A stretch of 64,000 bases of DNA. Source: Phaeosaccion multiseriatum. Lineage: Eukaryota > Ochrophyta, other classes. Position 1 is the stretch's first letter, and each line of letters begins with the position of its first letter. The position numbers were made by a program, and so were the translations under genes. The stretch covers positions 2,976,001 to 3,040,000 of the forward strand of contig OZ218957.1 of assembly GCA_965112735.1 (NCBI GenBank), read 5' to 3'. Of the stretch, positions 10,981 through 22,271 are shown piece by piece. The notes under the pieces were generated by a model. It saw only the letters and a list, made by a program, of their open reading frames with translations, was not told where the DNA came from and searched no databases.

Positions 10981-13900
10981 ATGGCGCCCAACGAGTCGAG
11001 TGTGGCCCACCATAGCAGTGCGGGCATGACGAGCGAGAACCAGGGCACGTGGGACAGCACCACTCAGACCTTTCACGGAGGGCAGGATTGGAAGTTCCTA
11101 TCCAACTTCGTGGAGGATTTCAGGTGTGTGTTAGTTGATATGGACCCCCCCAGAGAGGAGAGGGTTGTCATGTTTCTCACCCCTCTCCCTCTCGATCCCT
11201 CGATTGCCCTCTCTGCACACAGCGTGACGACCAACGGGCTGGGGACTCCTGCAAAGGCGCTGGAGGCAGCTCGCAAGTCGTGCGACCACATCAACCACTA
11301 CCCGCCCTCAGACTTCGAGCCAGCCATCTCCGACCTCGCTCGCTTCCTCTGGCCCAAGGGTGCGTACTTCCCTGCCTCTCTTCTTTAGAAATAAGTAACA
11401 GAGGAACAGGTACAGAGCCAGCAGTGTCCTCATTGCTCCGTTCTTGGTCAGTGAAAGTGCTCACTATTACTAACGTGAAAGCAATAGTAGCACAAGACAG
11501 ACAAGCAGCTGTGGACAGGACGGAGTGTCACTCTACTTTGCTGTGTGTGTCCCGTGTGCCTCTCTCTATCCCTCCCTCGCTCTCTATCGTGAGAACAAGC
11601 CGCTGGGGCGAGGAGGAAGAAGACGCAAGTGTATCGCAAAAGTAAAGAAAGACGGTGCGGTACGGTGGGAACGATACCTAACATCATGAGCCCTTCTACC
11701 CCCCCCCCTCCCCTCCCCTGACCCCCCTAACAGGAGATGCTGCGGCTTATAAAGAGATGCTGCTCCTCGGCAACGGGGCCAGCGAGCTAATAGACTTGGT
11801 CATTAGACAGGTAACTTCCTTGATTCCCCACGAATCGCAGACTGAGCGCTCCTCAGTTCAGTTTATTAGACCTCCTCGGGTAGGGTCTATCAATCTGAAA
11901 CAGTAACTTAAAGTGGGCTCCCCATCCCTTTCCCTTTCTCTCTCCCCTTCTCTCTCCCCTTCCCCCCTCCCCACACTACTCTTGCATGCCTGACTTGGCC
12001 TGTTTGTCTTGCTTGTGTCCTGCTCCCTCGTCGGCCAGGCCAAGCCCGGACTGTGGCGGCCTGGTCCTCAGCTCACGCAGTACAAGGAGTACGAACGGTC
12101 CGCTGAGGTGAGTGAGAGCGATCTTGAGAGAGGGAGGAGAGAGAGCGACACAGAGAGAGAGTGAGCAAAGTGAGGGAGAGCGAGCTTGGGGAAGGGGATG
12201 GCAGGGGAAAAGGGAGGGGAGAGAGAGAGTGACAAAGAGAGGGAGAGAGAGAGAGAGTGAGGAGAGACAGAGAGAGAAAGACCGAGCTTAGCGCGCGTCT
12301 GCTCTCTTCCCCTCGCCCACCCCGCCCCCCTTTCTCCCTCCCTCCCTCCCCCCCCCCCCACTCTCTCTCTTACCGCCATATTCTCTTAGTCACTGGCCCT
12401 CAATCTTCGTGCATGGGTGCTTACATCCCTCCTCCCTCCTTCGTCCTCCCTCCTCTTTGATTCTTACTCCCTCCTCATCTTTCACCTCTCCTCCTCTTTG
12501 ATTCTCCCTCCCTCCTCCCTCCTTCGTCCTCCCTCTTCCCTCTTCCCTCCTCCCTCCTCCCTCCTTCCCTCTTGACATGCTGGGCAGGCTGCGGGCTTCA
12601 CTCTCACCTCAGCGAGCGACCGCAATTCGAGTCTGATGTGTATAGTCAACCCCACCAACCCCACCGGGGACTATTGGAGCGTGAAGGAGGTCAAGGCATA
12701 CATTGAGGAGCAGTGCGCGGAGGGCACCACCGTTATTGTGGACGAGTCCATGCAGGTATATGGGTATAGGCATACGTATTGCATCTTTTCGCTCTTTCTC
12801 TCTCTCGTTCTCTTGTCCGGTGTTCGGGGTGTAGGCGCAAATAGTAGACGAAGAAAGCGTTGAGGGTTTCCAATCCTGCATATTCATTCGCGAGAGTGAA
12901 ATCAAAGTCAAAGGGATTCGTTTGTCTGTATGTATATGTGCGTGTTTCTCACTCTCCGCCTACTCTGCTGTGCTCACGCTCCTCCTCCTGCACTGCGTTC
13001 TGCGCCTTTGTGAACCCCCTCCCTCCCTCCTCTGCACAGCCATGGCTAGGGCCGGAGTGGCGAGAGGACAGCTTAATAGCGGAGAGGGAGTGGTGCCGCA
13101 GCCTATCGGAGCGGAAACAGGTGCACGTGTGGGTGATGACGTCATGGACAAAGATATGGAGCTGCACCGGGGTAAGGCTCGGCTCTGTCGTTGCGCCTAC
13201 AGAGACGCTGCAGAGGAGGTGAGAGAAAGAGAAAAAGAAAGAGGAGGAGGCGCGGGTGTATGGGCGAGAGAGACAGAGAGAGGTGCGGGGAGAAGAGGGA
13301 GGGGAGAGACAGAGAGAGAGAGGCATGTGTGTGTGTGTACCACAGAGAGAGGGGGGGGAGGGAGGGAGGGAGGGAGGGAGAGACAAGAGAATGGATGGTC
13401 GGGCATATGGGCGAGCGCGAAACGACTTCCACCGCAGCAGACCCAACCCAGCCTGTCAGCCCACCCCACCTCTCCCCACCCGCTCGCCTAGGGAGCCCTC
13501 CTCCTTGTTCTTGTCCCTTCTCACCCCCCACGTCGTCCCTCCTCGCCCCCCGCTTCTTTCTCCCTCGCCCCTCTACTCGCAGCGTGAAGGCCAAGCAGGT
13601 ACCCTGGAGCGTCAACGTAATGGCACTTGCCTTCCTTAGCGAGGTGGTGAAGGACGAAGCATACCTGGAAGAGACATGGAAGGTGACGACGGAGTGGAAT
13701 AAACAAACAAGAGCCGAGATGATTATGCTCAGCCCGTTGTGGGAGGTGAGTGTGTGAGAGAGAGGGGGAGAGAGGAATAAAGACCGACGCGCGACAAGTC
13801 GTTTCGTCGCCCCCCTTACGCTATGCGTCATCCTACACACGCACTCAATACGCACACGCACTCACTCAATACACACACACACACGCGCGCGCGCCCGCGA

Positions 13901-14459
13901 GAGCAGGTGCACGGTAAGGACTTCCTGTCTTGGCTGTGGATAGACACCAAAGACGCTGCTCTCACCAAGCGCATCGTGGAGGGGTGCAAGGCTGCGGGGG
14001 TGCCGGTGCGCAGCGGGGCTCCGGGATACGACCTGCCATCCTTCTTTAGGTGAGGGGGTTGGTGATACGGAGGGACGGAGAGAGGGATGGAGGGGCGGAG
14101 GGAGGGAGGGAGGGAGGGAGGGAGGTTGGGGGGGAGGTTGGGAGGGAGGGAATGCGGCAACTTCTCTGGTCTCTCTGGTCTCTGTAGTGTGTGTGTTGTC
14201 TGTTCTACAGCAGCAGACGTAGCAGTGGTGGTGGTCGTGCAGCTTTGCTGTTGTTGGTGCTGCTGCTGTTGCTGTTGTTGTTGTCGTGTGTTGTTTTGGA
14301 AGAGAGCAAAAGTCCCCTGCGTCAGCAGGACCTCACCCTCCTGCGACTCAACTTAACTTACCGTTGCCTTTCTCTCTCCCTCGCTCTCCGTCTCTCTCTT
14401 TCTTCTCGCCCCCCCCTCTCTGCGTCCTCTCTATCATCTCTCTTCTCCTTCCCACTCTG

Positions 14460-14494
<35 letters not shown>

Positions 14495-14721
14495 GTGTGT
14501 GTTTCTCTCTCTCTCCCACCTCTCTCTCTCTCTTTCTCCTCTCTCCCACCTCTCTCTGTCTCCCCCTCTGCCCCTGTCTCTCTCTCCTCCCCCCCCCCTC
14601 TACCTCCCTCAGAATCGCCGTACGCGGTGACAAGCCGCGAGGGGTGCTTGTTGACGCTCTGCGAAAGGTGTGTGACGCTTCCCCCGACGTAGAGCCAGCC
14701 GCCAAGAAGGCCAAGGCATAG
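10981..14721 (+). CDS. Class I/II PLP-dependent aminotransferase (histidinol-phosphate aminotransferase/CobD-like)
   Basis: Nine exons: 10981-11123, 11223-11359, 11734-11810, 12039-12107, 12588-12755, 13040-13218, 13583-13745, 13907-14049, 14613-14721 (395 aa). Fold-type I landmarks occur in order: LGNGASELIDLVIRQ (PLP phosphate-binding region), NPTNPTG, VDES (Asp contacting the pyridine nitrogen), TSWTK with the Schiff-base Lys, SCTGVRLG (phosphate-binding Arg), and FFRIAVR with the C-terminal substrate carboxylate-binding Arg. All catalytic residues are present and the length is normal. HisC and CobD-type decarboxylases share this layout; the true substrate (histidinol phosphate, threonine phosphate or another amino acid) cannot be set from sequence. 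No targeting peptide is seen, so it is probably cytosolic. The C-terminal end is lysine- and alanine-rich. Intron 8 carries one copy of TTGGTGATAC (14059). Confidence 0.87.
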
Positions 14722-15668
14722 TGCCATAGATCACCAACAGGCATAGATCACCAACAGGCATCCACAGAAAGCTTGTTTTTTTACTTTTTTCAGAGCTTGT
14801 TTACAGAGCACCAACTGCCCAGCCTCCGACGTTTCACAGTTGCCGTAGGGGTGAGGTGAGGCAGAAGGCAAGGAGGCAGGGAATCACGCTAGGCACTCGC
14901 TTAGCATCTGTCTCTGTATCTGTTCGGTTGGGCTGCAAGTGAGTGAAGGAGAGAGAGGTGTGGTGGGTGTGGAGTGCGGGGAAAGCGCTTTGGAGAGCAC
15001 ACTGTCTTCAGATTGTATTACCCCTCCCCACCATACTTAACACAAAATCACAAGCGGTGGTGACCTTGTCACCCACACTTCCATCGACTGCGGCGGTGGA
15101 CCTTGTCACCCACTTCTATTAGTGGACTTGGCTTCCACTCAACAACAGTCGCCATCCGTGACTCTATGATCGAGCCGCCTCGCCTCTCTCTTCTTCGGTT
15201 TCTGCTGGGCCTCGCCCCCCGTGTCCCGCTCACGTCCCATACCCAAGAATGGTTCCGTCAGCGTCTGGGAGGGAAGGCCGGGAGGCGTAGCGCTGCTGTG
15301 CTACACTACTGGACCCGCTCCCCCCCTTGTGGCTGTGGCGATACCCAGGACTGAAAGGAGGGCAGGGGTCCGGTGCCAAGAACGGGAAAGCTTCGATACA
15401 CCTCTTGCCCCCGTCATGCCCCCAAAGAGAGAAGGCCTGCAAAGCTGAGGAGGAGCAGGAGGAGGAGGAAGAAGGCTAGGGCGCTCGACATGCCCGCCTT
15501 CGTCCATGACCCTCTCCCCAGACCGAGCCAAGGCACGCCAGCCCCACACTACAAGCTTGTGGGCAGCCGCGGAACGCAGACAAGGCTTCTCTCTTCATGT
15601 CTTCATGCACCACTGCAGAGCAGTCCCGGTACCGCCAATCGCAGCGTGTCCATAGGATGTCGTCAGTC
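14722..15668. other. Intergenic region without a supported gene
   Basis: No ORF here looks like protein. A short imperfect direct repeat lies at 15055-15113, each copy containing GACCTTGTCACCCAC. The rest is unremarkable spacer between the convergent aminotransferase and ankyrin-like genes. Confidence 0.5.
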
Positions 15669-16679
15669 TTAGCAGCGGCAGGGGTGTCCATTGGCATGTA
15701 CCCACTCCTTTATCTCCTCAAAGGCGGCACGGGGCATGTCCCACCCATCATCTCCATGCATGTTCTTCAAGGCCTGTGGGCATACCCACCTGTCCCACGG
15801 ACACATGACCTCCTCTGAGCGGAGCCATTTCAGCATGGAGAGGCTGTTGGCGTTATGAACTGCATTACAGCAGACGTCTTGATCCCACGTGCACAGCTCC
15901 CGTGCGTTGGCATGCAGCAATTGCAGCGCTTCCAGATTGCCCTCTAGGGCCGCCCAGTAAGGCCCTTCCCTCCACCCGCTATTTTCGTCTGCCGCCTCCT
16001 TCTCTGCTCTGATGGTGGGACGCTGCTGCACAAGCAATTCCAGTGCGCTAATGCGCCCTGCCTTCACCGCCCCTAACCACACAGATGACCTCAGGGAAAA
16101 CTCACATTCGTCGGACAGCAGCCATTCGAGAACCTCCACACTACCGCACTTGCCAGCTTCCTTACTGATCCCATATTCCGACCAAGGGCAGCGCTCCTTG
16201 TTATTGCGGAGGTCCTCGGATCGCAGCCACTGGAGCACATTTAGCCCATGCCCACCATTCCTCACCGCGGCGTTGCAGGCCTCCTTGCCCTCCTTGCCCC
16301 AGTGGCAGTCCATACTGTAAAGCTCCTCGCACACGCTCACATCTCCGTACTCTGCCGCCGCCTTGAAAGTGCTCACACTCAGCTTGTACCCACCTTTCGT
16401 GGCCCACTGCAAGCGCTTGACAGACTCCACCACGCTTGGAAGAGAAGTCTCGAGTGAAGGATACACCGCGCTGTAGTGCTCCTGCCATTCCTTACACACG
16501 GTGGCGAGGAAGACGTGGTGGCCCTTTCCCACAAAGGGCATGACTCCTCGAAGCACCTCCACCATCCCCAAGGCCTTGACTCTGGCCACGGAGGTCTCCT
16601 GGTCAGCAGCGGCGTTCCTTCCCACCCTCTCCTTGCTGCTCAGGCGCTGCCTCTTTGAGGAATCCTCTGTCTCTGCCAT
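15669..16679 (-). CDS. Ankyrin-like repeat protein with F-box-like N-terminus
   Basis: Single exon, 336 aa from MAETEDSS; the frame stays open to an ATG at 16787, which would add 36 residues. The N-terminal segment VLRGVMPFVGKGHHVF followed by LATVCKEWQEHY looks like the degenerate F-box helix that often precedes such repeats in algal and oomycete proteins. Repeats of about 30-35 residues follow with the pattern (A...G.....LQWLRS....CPW), seen at VLQWLRSEDL, VLEWLLSDEC, ALQLLHANAREL and MLKWLRSEEV. Such lineage-specific ankyrin families are large and mostly uncharacterised; a protein-interaction role is inferred. A broken copy lies head to head at 17402-18490. Confidence 0.78.
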   Translation of the reverse strand: MAETEDSSKRQRLSSKERVGRNAAADQETSVARVKALGMVEVLRGVMPFVGKGHHVFLATVCKEWQEHYSAVYPSLETSLPSVVESVKRLQWATKGGYKLSVSTFKAAAEYGDVSVCEELYSMDCHWGKEGKEACNAAVRNGGHGLNVLQWLRSEDLRNNKERCPWSEYGISKEAGKCGSVEVLEWLLSDECEFSLRSSVWLGAVKAGRISALELLVQQRPTIRAEKEAADENSGWREGPYWAALEGNLEALQLLHANARELCTWDQDVCCNAVHNANSLSMLKWLRSEEVMCPWDRWVCPQALKNMHGDDGWDMPRAAFEEIKEWVHANGHPCRC

Positions 16680-16924
16680 GGCTGTATGCAGCAATCCACA
16701 AATCAATGGTCTTAGTTCAGATGACGTAGGTAGAGTGGTGGTGTTTGTGGTTTGTGGCACGCACTTTATTTTTTGGTGAAACGTCATATTTTCTTTTATT
16801 TGCGTGGGGGTTACACTTTATTGACTTAATAGGAATCACCTAAGAAACTGAAAGTGTGAAAGTGTGTGTGTGTGTGTGTGTGTGTGTAGGTGTCGCTGTG
16901 TCTCCGGGGCCCGCGAGGGGCCGG

Positions 16925-17069
16925 TTACTCCCCCTCTAGGGCGGGGAGGGGGAGTGCGGGACCGGCTCCGCGGTTGAGCCGGCCCAGGAAGGCGCGCTCC
17001 CGCTCCGAGAGCCACATCTTATTTGCGTGGGGGTCGTCGTGGCCCAACCCTAAGCGGCAGTGGCTCACA
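16925..17069 (-). pseudogene. Possible orphan C-terminal gene fragment
   Basis: On the - strand this stretch reads HDDPHANKMWLSERERAFLG, then RLNRGAGPALPLPALEGE and a stop. It looks like the end of a real soluble protein, unlike the simple sequence around it. No upstream exon is visible, because the ankyrin-like pseudogene occupies that side on the other strand. It may be a fragment moved with a duplication or the last exon of a lost gene. TTATTTGCGTGGGGGT recurs at 16797 and 17030, which hints at local rearrangement. Weak call. Confidence 0.22.
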
Positions 17070-17401
17070 GGGCCATCCGAATGACCAACTTGCCCTCTCC
17101 ATCCCCCCCTTATCCAGCTGCCCTTATCCCCCCCCTTTCCCCCCCTTTCTCGCTGAGCATTTCTTCCCAGCAGCAGGTACGAGTGCGGCGGTGGAGCATA
17201 AGGGCTGGGAGGGGACTGGGAGAAGCCGAGGTCATGCTGGAAGATGGTGGTCAAGTCCATCCACTCTTATCTCGTTCCTCAATTCATTCCTTCCTTCTTG
17301 TGCTTCCTCGACAGAATCCACGTATATATTTTATTTATAGTTCCTCACTTACCTCCTGCCTGCCGTTGTCCCCTTCCCTTCTCTCGTGAGACCAGACTTC
17401 A

Positions 17402-18490
17402 TTGGAGAGAGAAAGCTCTTCCCCCCGAGAAAGTTCTTCTTCCCCCCCATCAACTGCAGGGCGGCAAGCAGATCCAGCCCGCTCCACCCACCATGGAGTC
17501 AGGTGGTGCCAGTTCCGCCGTGGCAGCTGCCCCCCATCCCGGTGCCCTTGCGGTAAGAGAGGGAAGCGATGTTGGGACCTTCGAAGCTTGCGATCAGGCC
17601 CTGGCCCAGGCTGTGTGCTCAGCAAAGTGATGGAGTGCTCGGGGGGGTGCGACGACTTCTTCATCGCAGCGGTGAGCAAGGAGTGGAAGGGGCAATACAG
17701 ACATCTCTACCTAGCCAAGACCACACTTCACTGAAGGGTGGTGGAGTCGGTGGAGCGCTTACGCTGGGCCAGGAAGTACGGGTATAAGCCGGATGAGGAG
17801 ACGTTTGAGCATGCCGCACACAACGGAGATGTGCGCGTGTGCAAGGCTCTTCACAGCATGAAATGTCCCTGGGACAAAGAGGTATGCATTGCTGCTGTGA
17901 GTAATGAGAGGCATGAACTCAGCATCCTCCAACGGCTGCGGACGGAGGAACTGCCCGGCAAGGAGATATGCCCTTGGAATGGAGAAGATGTGTGCGAAGA
18001 AGAAGTTCGGCAGGGGAGGCTGGAGATGCTGGAGTCGTTGCTCACGGACGAGGTGAACGTGTCTTTTGACAGTTTCACTCTGGTGGCTTCTATTTGGTGG
18101 GGGCGTATTTCTGTGGTGAAATGTGTGCTCCACCATCCCAAGGTCAGAGCTCAGATGGAGGCAGTAGGACAAAGCCATTTGTGGAGACGTGGGGCTGTCT
18201 GGGCGGCCGACGAAGGCAATCTGGAGATGCTGCAATGGCTGCATGCAAACGCACGGGACCTGTGCAGGTGGGGAGGAAATGTCTGTGCCAACGCAGTGCG
18301 TAACGGCAAGGGCCTCCCCATGCTGAAATGGCTCCGATCGGAGGAAGTCAGGTGTCCCTGGGACGAGTGGGCATGTCCACAGTTCGCGAAAGACATTTCT
18401 GGTCTTGGATGAGGTATGCCCGCTGAGGTATTCGAGGAGATGGAAGCAGTGGGTATTTACATGCCAATGGTCATCCCTGCCTATGCCAAG
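17402..18490 (+). pseudogene. Broken paralogue of the ankyrin-like gene
   Basis: The translation parallels the intact gene at 15669-16679: SKEWKGQYRHLY against CKEWQEHYSAVY, VVESVERLRWARKYGYK against VVESVKRLQWATKGGYK, and LHANARDLCRW and MLKWLRSEEVRCPWDEW near the end. Lesions: the N-terminal homology (from ATG 17492) is in a different frame from the body; an in-frame TGA at 17732 interrupts it at the position before VVESV; after 18412 homology continues in other frames (MPAEVFEEME, then YLHANGHPCLC), meaning at least two frameshifts. The longest open part is 17738-18412. It has the hallmarks of a decayed duplicate. If transcribed, a truncated protein could start at an internal Met. Confidence 0.75.
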
Positions 18491-18703
18491 ACTGATCGCT
18501 ATAGCTGCACTCTGTTTGTCGACTCGGGAGGGAGGAGGGCAGTCACCAGAGGCGTAAGGACGTGCTCCCTACACCGACCTTGACGGGCCGCGTGGGCGCT
18601 GAAGGCAAGATGAAGGGGTTTTGGTTTTGTCCGCCCCCCCCTCCTCCGAGCGATCATTGCTGCTGCACCACTACGTACGTGCACTCCGAGCCTTGGACCG
18701 ATG

Positions 18704-18905
18704 GCAGCAGACGGGGTAGGGAGGCCAATCATGGCGGCAGACTGTTAGGGAGGGAAGGATGGCAGCAGACAGGCAGGGAGGGGAAAATGGCAGCAGACGC
18801 GCAGGGAGGGAAGGATGGCAGCACACAGTTGGGGAGGCAACCGATGACAGCTGACAGGCAGAGAAGGAAGAATGGCAGCAGATGAGCAGGGAGGTAACCG
18901 AGGAG
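18704..18905. repeat. Minisatellite of about 28 bp
   Basis: About six imperfect units with the core GGCAGCAGACAGGCAGGGAG, diverged by substitutions and small indels. It lies in the spacer 18491-19236 between the ankyrin pseudogene and the convergent kinase gene. AT-rich sequence (18955-18990) follows. No gene is seen in the spacer. Confidence 0.7.
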
Positions 18906-19236
18906 CACAGGAGGCGTCTAAACCAGCCCTCAAAAGCTCTGCGTCTCTTGTCTGTATAATTAATTTTTATTTTATTTTATTTTTAAATTGAAAGTAGGGA
19001 TCATGCCGCCTCTGTCCTCCTCCTCTTGCTGTGATTCCTTGCTACGACCTTCCTGCTGGGGCGGCGAAAAGCTCCCCTTCGGAATTGCCAATATCTCTCG
19101 ATCTAATTTATTATTAGTCCCCCTTCTTGCCAAAAAAGGAAGCGGAAAACAGCCCCCCCTCCCCCTGGTATTGTGGTAACTTACTTACCGCAACGGATGT
19201 TAATGTTAACGTGACCCCCAGTTAATGAAAATATAT

Positions 19237-21023
19237 TTAACTGAACAGTTCCCTCTTGTGGAAGTGGTACCCCCGCCACCGCACCTGCGCGTACTCCGCA
19301 AAGGAGAAGTCAATTTCGCTTGTCCGGGCCTGAATCTGAGCCCACAGCGCCCAAGTCAGGTGACTGGTGAGCGTGTACTCCTTCACTGCCTTGCTGATCG
19401 CCGACACAACCAGAGCCTGTGCCTCCTCAGTGGCAGCCGCACTGGCAGTTGGTGATACAACAGCAGTAGTGGCAGCAGCAACAGCAACTGGTACTGCAGC
19501 AGCAGCAACAGCATTAGCAGTTGGTGATACAGCAGCAGCAACCGCACCTGAGGTTTCCGCGCCTTGGCCTTGGTTTGGAAGTTGGTGATACGGTAGCAGC
19601 GCCTGGGTCATGCGGCTTAGGTCTCCGGAGGCGGCGGAGTAGCACTGGACCAGGTGGGCGGTTTGGTCGTGGCTGGGGAAATCTCTCTCAAAGTTGCCCT
19701 CGAAGCCAGCGCACTCACACAAATGGTTTGCCAAGTCGTAGCCGCGAGGGTTGTAGTTGCTGGGAGGAAAAGAGAAAGTGGAGAGAGAGACAGAGAGGGC
19801 GATTCATCAACGTGGGTACGTGTGTGTGTGTGCGTGGGTGCGTGTTCGGAGGTACTTCATGTCAGCGTATCAATCATATCATGGAGGCAACACTCTCAGC
19901 ATCTCATCATCTCTCTCCCTCCCTCCCTCCCTCTCTCTCTCTCTCTCCCTCCCTCCCTCCCTTCCACCCTCCCTCTCACCTGTACTCGTAGTCAATGAGG
20001 CGAAGCGTTTGGATGACGGGCGGCTTGCTGCCCTTCTTCTGCTGCTGCTTCTTGTCCCCAGGCGGGCCCACCAGCACATTTCCACTCAGAAGGTCGTTGT
20101 GAGCAAAGACAATGCCATCTGAGAATTGGATGGCGAGGGCTCGTGCCACTTTCTCCGATGTCGTCGGCACCTCGCTCCTTGCGCCACTCCCACCACTACC
20201 GCCACCCGTTCGAGACTGAGCAAGTTTGAGCGCACTCTTTGCCTCTCTCGCTCTGTCCTCCAGGGCTTTCTTGAGCCACTTCACCTCTCGTTCCACTTCA
20301 CTCAGCGGCAAGTCGAAGGCACTGCTGCTGCTACCCTTGCTGTTCGGAGGAGGGTGCGATTCCAAGTCTTTCAAGGTCCTGCGGGGAAGCACGGAGATAC
20401 AAAGAGTCAAGAGGTGTGGGGTGGGTGGGTGTGGGTGTGTGTGTGTGCGTGGGTGCGTGTGTGGGTGCGTGTGTGGGTGCGCGGGTGGGCAAGGACAAGG
20501 AAGCCTATCTCATACACCCATCCAGCGGAACCTCACTGGCACCTAACAAAGCCAACCACCAAGCCATCTAACCCATGTTGTGATTCACTTACGCGAGCCA
20601 TTTGTCAATGGTGGCCCACATGACTGGATGTGCTGCATCCCCCGCGGACTTGACGGTCTGCTTGTGCAGAATCGCCAACTGTGAGGCCACTGCCTTGGGG
20701 ACGTCGAAGGGCGAGCGTTGGAGCAGCTCCGGAACGGTCGCTGCTCGGGCGTCCAGCAACTCCTGTGGTCGGTCGATGATTGGTGCATTCCATCCATCCA
20801 TGCATGCAGCCATCCATTGCCATCCATTCAGCCATTCATTCCGGGGGGGGGGGGGGGTCGCCAATGAATGGGGGGGGGGGAGAGCCAAAGTCAGTGGGGG
20901 TGGTGGTAAGAGAAATGGGGAAGTAGTCAGTCCATTGACTCGCTTGTGATCATCTCATCGGTTGCTATATATATATACACATGTGTGAGTGGTGTGTGTG
21001 TGTGTGTCCCTCTCTCTCTCCCT

Positions 21024-21079
<56 letters not shown>

Positions 21080-22063
21080 CTCTCTCCCCTACCTACCCAC
21101 CTACCTCGATCCTGCCCTTGCCTCGCTCGAACTCGCCGTAAAACTTGGGGCCAAACCCCAACTTCGCCAGCTCCTGAAACACTGCATTCTCCCTCCGGCG
21201 GTCCAGGAGCAGGTCGGTGTCCTTGCCATAGACGCGGATGAGCAGGCCTCTGGTCTTGTCACCGTTGGGATAGGCTCGGAAGATGGTGTTGGTGATACCT
21301 TAGGATCACAGATTGAATTGTCGTGTGGGTCCCAACGGAAAATGTTGGTGGTAGTAGTAGGTGAAAGCACGAAGGGGGCGAGGAAGGGGTGCGCCGTAAG
21401 GGGAGAGTGTCTCAAGTCTGCAAGTGCTACAGTAAGGTATGCTAAGCCTCTCTAGGGTTGGGTGGGTGGGTTTGGGGTTGGGGGTGCTTGGGAGGCACAG
21501 ACGACTAAATCTCTTGTTCCCAAGAGATGCAATGGCCAGAATAGGAAGAGGAGAAGCGCATCCACCGTACCTCCTTTGATGGGCTTGATGGTGACTGCCT
21601 CATCGGGCACATTGCTCCAATCCTGCATCACCTCACGGATGTGCCCCAGCACCTCCGGATAGCTCTCAGAGGCTCCCTTCCCTGCATCTGCTTCAGCCCG
21701 CAGGGCTCTCGGGAGTGTAACTGCTGCCGACAATACCACCGCATTGGACAACACGGACTGCAAGAGCTCTCTCCTGCTAGTGCTATTGCTACTGCTACTG
21801 CAACTCAACGTCTTCGACTCAGCCGCCGCTGCTGCTGCCTCCTTGGCACAGATGAGGGCTTTGACGCCATCGTGATGGGAAGCGAGAGTATCTCCACCGA
21901 CTCGTCGAAAGTGGTGCCCTCTCTGCTCCTGCTGCTGAGTGTCTCCCCTTCCTCGCTCTCTGTTAAGACATGCACTCGAAAGGGATGAAGGTATGAAGGC
22001 TGTCGAGGAGCCAGAGAGCATTGCAATCGCATATCCCGCAGCCAAGCACTTTCTTCCAATCAT
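19237..22063 (-). CDS. Choline/ethanolamine kinase with plastid and thylakoid-type N-terminal presequence
   Basis: Five exons in gene order: 22063-21571, 21298-21105, 20762-20593, 20378-19980, 19759-19237 (592 aa from the MIGRKC start; in-frame starts at 22072 and 22183 are alternatives). The kinase domain is clear: GGITNTIFRAYPNG (nucleotide-binding loop), VYGKDTDLLLDRRREN, AHNDLLSGN near residue 375 (Brenner HxDxxxxN loop), LIDYEY, then the family C-terminal block YNPRGYDLANHLCECAGFE. It phosphorylates choline or ethanolamine at the first step of the Kennedy pathway. The N-terminal ~130 residues are unusual: a hydrophobic signal with SSTAFIPSS, then RRELLQSVLSNAVVL ending ALRAEA, resembling a plastid presequence plus twin-arginine lumen signal, running straight into kinase homology (VLGHIREVMQDW) in the same exon. 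There is no Met between except inside the domain. Two VSPTA peptides near the C-terminus come from the dispersed motif. Confidence 0.85.
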
Positions 22064-22271
22064 TGGACCCATTTTTCTCCCCCTCTCCTCCCTAAAGAGC
22101 CCCCCTGCCTCTGTGTATAAGGTAAATGAAGGCGAAGGAAGAAGAGAGAGAAAATTGTTCATTGACTTACTCTTTTCCCGCAATTGTTCATTGACTTACT
22201 CTTTTCCCGCTGAGTCGGTGATTCGGTGACGCCCATTCCTCGGAGGGATTAGACCCCACCGAAGATCAACC
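22064..22271. promoter_or_regulatory. Divergent promoter with a perfect 29-bp tandem duplication
   Basis: About 200 bases separate the start codons of the kinase (-) and the lumen protein (+), so both promoters must lie here. A 29-base unit containing TTCATTGACTTACTCTTTTC is repeated exactly, at 22153-22181 and 22182-22210. No TATA-like box is obvious. The perfect identity suggests a recent duplication or a maintained regulatory element. If the upstream kinase start (22183) is used, the first copy would overlap its coding sequence. Confidence 0.55.

Noticed and set aside
15103-15672. Short ORFs in the spacer after the aminotransferase gene
   Set aside because: None has conserved-looking sequence or splice partners.
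21289-21298. Motif copy in the kinase exon 2 as an insertion
   Set aside because: It encodes the conserved GITN loop of the kinase, so it is probably a chance match, though I keep it in the count.
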